Assembly (NCBI GenBank): GCA_004431415.1
Contig: QPMI01000341.1
Location: forward strand, 1-42,738
Length of the DNA stretch: 42,738 nt
Source: Cyanophora paradoxa
Lineage: Eukaryota > Glaucocystophyceae > Cyanophorales > Cyanophoraceae
Reading direction: 5' to 3'
The notes beneath the pieces were generated by a model. It was not told where the DNA came from. It saw only the letters and a program-made list of their open reading frames with translations, and searched no databases. Numbering within the stretch: position 1 is the stretch's first letter; each line of letters starts with the position of its first letter. Of this stretch, positions 40,473 through 42,738 are shown one piece after another. The translations under genes and the position numbers were made by a program.

Positions 40473-41488
40473 ATGGGGGATCAGCATGCTTTCTTCGTGA
40501 AAGGTTCGCGCGCCTCGATCTATGGCGATTCATGATAGCTGACCGGCTGAAACGGCACTCTCGAATTCCGAACGTAACATCGAGCAGTCCTCGAGGCGAA
40601 GGGTCTGAAACTCAGCAAGCACATATTGACATCGCCGCAAGCGTACATAAATGTGAGGCTGGTTAAGAAGACGGCGCACACGGATCAGCGGGGCCGCCGC
40701 GGCAGCCACATGCTGAACGCGGAAGACGTGCATACTTCCCAGACTCTCAAGCCTCGCCAACGCCTCACTCTTCCCGCAGGTCATTAAGCCCTCGGTGAGC
40801 GCTAGCCAGGGCCGCCGAGCAGCCCGGCGCGGCCGCACAGACGTGAAGCTGACCCGGTGCATCGCAGAAGCTGGACAGCTCTCCTTACGTCAAAGTTTCC
40901 AGCGGGTGCGGTGGGCTCGCGCTGGGCTCGGGGCGCGTGCTGGGGAGGCCCAGGTTCTGACGCGGCGCAGGGCAGCGTCCTTCGGTGGCGCGCCCGGTCC
41001 CCGCCCTGCAGTCGGGGGCCGCTCTGAGAGCGCTGGCAGGGCACGTCTTCAGCTGGCCGTACGACGTCGTGACGGCCGGCCGCGGCTGCCTCCTCGTCCT
41101 GAAGCTCAAGGCGCGCCCCGCGCCGCTGCCGCGGTCCGGTGGGGGAGGGCCGGCGGGGGCGCGGGCGGGCTGAGGGCGGGGCGGGGCGGGGGCGCAGGAG
41201 AAGACGCTGCTGGCGGACGAAGAGTTCGCGCGGCTCGTGGTGGACGTGGACCTGCTGCTCGCCGCGGGGCCGCGCAGCGCGTGGTACCCCCTGGAGCCCA
41301 AGCTCGGGGGCGAGGCGGCCGACAACGGCGAGCTCCTCCTCGAGTCCGGCGTCGCCCACCCCCCGGTGCCCCTCGGGCCCTCCCCGCCACGCCCCGCCCC
41401 GCCCCGCCCCGCCACTGGGCCTCGACCCGTTTCGCGGCCAACCGCCGGCCCCCGGCATTCCCCGCCCCCGCAGACGACGGCCACGTGA
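40473..41488 (+). CDS. Small single-C2-domain protein
   Basis: Exon 1 40473-40503 (MGDQHAFFVK) joins exon 2 40588-40727 (VLEAKGLKLSKHILTSPQAY, INVRLVKKTAHTDQRG), then a 15-nt microexon 40780-40794 (VIKPS), then an exon from 40868 (KLDSSPYVKVS). A later exon (about 40971-41110) gives GHVFSWPYDVVTAGRGCLLV. After a GC-AG intron (41111-41197) comes EKTLLADEEFARLVVDVDLL, then WYPLEPKLGGEAADNGELLL and the end HPPTTAT. The strand pattern is a C2 domain with an apparent 35-40 residue insertion before the SPYVKV strand. Few of the usual calcium Asp ligands are visible, so calcium binding is doubtful. The join of exons 4 and 5 is ambiguous (GT or GC donors give different residues). Confidence 0.72.
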
Positions 41489-41750
41489 CAGGGGGCGACT
41501 GCGGCATCGATAAGTACACGGGGCGGGCAGACGGGGCGGCGGTGGCGCCGCCGATCTGTCGGGCGCCTGCTCGGCGGCTGTACACGGGCGACGCCCCTCG
41601 CGCTGTACACGGGGCCTGCGTATCTACAGCACTCTACCGGCTGCTACATCGTAGTGTACACACAGGAACAGGATAGTTGAGAGAGACGAAAGAAAGCTCA
41701 TTATAATGAAGAAATGAGACAGGAGAAAGTTGATGAAAGAAAAAGCCGGC
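41489..41750. other. Convergent intergenic region
   Basis: 262 bp between two convergent stops. It contains three TACACGGG(G)CG copies (41516, 41580, 41606) and TACACAGG near 41656. No gene seen. Confidence 0.4.
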
Positions 41751-42738
41751 TCAGAGGGCGCCAGGAAGCCGCTCGAGGGCGACGGCGGCGGCGCGGGCTG
41801 AGCGGGCGAGCTCGGCGGCGGCGGCGGCGGCGGCGGGGGTCGCGCCGGCGAGGAGGGAGCAGAGCAGGCGGGTGCGCGCGAGCTCGGCGGCGCAGGCGCG
41901 GGCGGCCAGCCTGAGCGCTGCGGTGCACGCCACGAGGCCCGACAGGCGCGCCGCCAGCTCCGCGGGGGCGGCCCCGCGGCGGGCACCGGCCGCCCAAGGA
42001 GCCAGTCGCTGGCGGAGAGGAGCGGCTTGCGCGCCTCGGCGGCCCGCGTGAAGCGCGCGATCGACGCGTCCAGCGCCGCCCGCAGCCGCCGCTGCGACCG
42101 CCACGCCGCCCGGTGCGCGGCGCGCGCCCCGCTCGCCTCCGCCAGCAGCGCCCAGCGCGCCGCCGCCGCCGGCTCGCTACCGGCGGCGGTCGCCGTCGCG
42201 GCGGCGGCGGCGTAAGCGGTGGCGTGCTCGGCGAAGGGGCAGGGAAGGGCGCCGGGCGGGACGTCGACCGGGATGCCGGCGCCCGGGGCCGCCGCCTCGG
42301 GCTCCAGCGGCTCCCACTCGTCGGGCTCGGGCCCGGCGAGGGCGCCCCCGGGGGTGCCCGCCCGGCTCTCCAGCTCGGAGGGGCGAGCAGGGGGCGGGGC
42401 GGGGAAGAGGGCCCAGGCGGAGAGGGCGGCGGCCTCGGCGGCGGCGCGGCGGGCGCGGGCGGCGGCGAGGGCGCGGGAGAGGCGGCGGAAGAGGTGGGCG
42501 TGGCGGTCGAGGCCGCTGTCGGCGCGCACGTACTCGCGCCACGCCACCTCCTCCACCAGCCGCACCTGCTGCGCCGCCGTCCCCTCCTGCTGCCGCGTCC
42601 GCCCTGCCCGCCCCGCCACCCCGCTCACCGACCGCGCAGGCGGCGGTGCCGGCGGCGCGGCCGCACCGGAAGAGGCGCGGAGGTGCCGCGCGAGGGCGGC
42701 GTAGGCGGCCGCGAAGCTTCGCTGCGCCGCCTGCAGGC
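41751..42738 (-). CDS. Helical Ala-rich protein, 5' end beyond window
   Basis: Family not recognised. The frame enters from the right edge (LQAAQRSFAAAYAALARHL), passes a possible 39-nt GTGAGC...CAG intron at about 42589-42627, and continues RLVEEVAWREYVRADSGLDR, HAHLFRRLSRALAAARARRA, an acidic PDEWEPLEPEAAAPG linker, then LDASIARFTRAAEARKPLLS. The last exon reads ELAARLSGLVACTAALRLAA and ends ALERLPGAL at 41751. A frame change between 41987 and 41957 requires a 29-nt intron or a frameshift. The composition suggests an all-helical bundle, possibly coiled coil. No catalytic motif seen. Confidence 0.65.

Noticed and set aside
1-42738. Bacterial contig, viral insertion or transposon-coded protein
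   Set aside because: Spliced eukaryotic genes span the window. I found no transposase, integrase, reverse transcriptase or capsid motifs.

Overview
This window looks like nuclear DNA of a GC-rich, intron-dense unicellular eukaryote. The case is: spliced genes on both strands with short GC-rich introns (many near 55-90 nt), two type II tRNA-Leu genes with eukaryotic internal promoter boxes, and clear homologs of eIF6, MRT4, RAB23, LRRC56 and a mitochondrial-type carrier. LRRC56 and RAB23 point to a flagellated cell. A RETICULATA-related (DUF3411) protein points to a plastid. A flagellated GC-rich microalga, for example a haptophyte or stramenopile, is the best guess; the exact lineage is inference. 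Introns mostly begin GTGCG, often carry CTGAC 10-30 nt before the acceptor, and include a substantial GC-AG class. Coordinates of spliced genes below run from start codon to stop codon and include introns.

Layout, left to right. 1-982 (-): end-truncated hypothetical gene. 1066-1499 and 10646-11079: a 434-bp inverted repeat (one mismatch), each arm with a tRNA-Leu(CAG). Between the arms lie a coiled-coil protein (5219-1774 -), a hypothetical gene (5527-7011 +), a TraB-domain protein (8716-7143 -) and a SAM-carrier-like SLC25 protein (about 10464-8876 -). 11551-15775 (+): membrane class III adenylate cyclase with a poly-C intron. 15776-16572: AT-rich intergenic DNA with a hairpin repeat family. 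16573-18939 (+): secreted or GPI-anchored surface protein of unknown family. 21252-19131 (-) and 24300-26670 (+): two diverged ATZ/TRZ-type amidohydrolases flanking a double-C2 protein with an aromatic tail (24063-21766 -). 27347-about 27757 (+): a probable zinc-finger gene, followed by repeat-rich DNA to about 28860.

The right third is the best-conserved part: eIF6 (30553-29500 -), LRRC56/ODA8 (30763-33218 +), MRT4 (34449-33322 -), RAB23 (37068-35694 -), a RETICULATA-related plastid protein (37219-40164 +), a small C2 protein (40473-41488 +) and an end-truncated helical protein (41751-42738 -).

Functionally the window mixes 60S ribosome maturation (eIF6, MRT4), cilium biology (LRRC56, RAB23), calcium/lipid signalling (C2 proteins), cAMP signalling, organelle transport and nitrogen-heterocycle metabolism. 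I see no operon logic, no prokaryotic island, no CRISPR and no virus. The features most worth attention are the tRNA inverted repeat, the GC-AG/CTGAC intron style, the poly-C intron, the hairpin repeats and the lineage-specific domain combinations.
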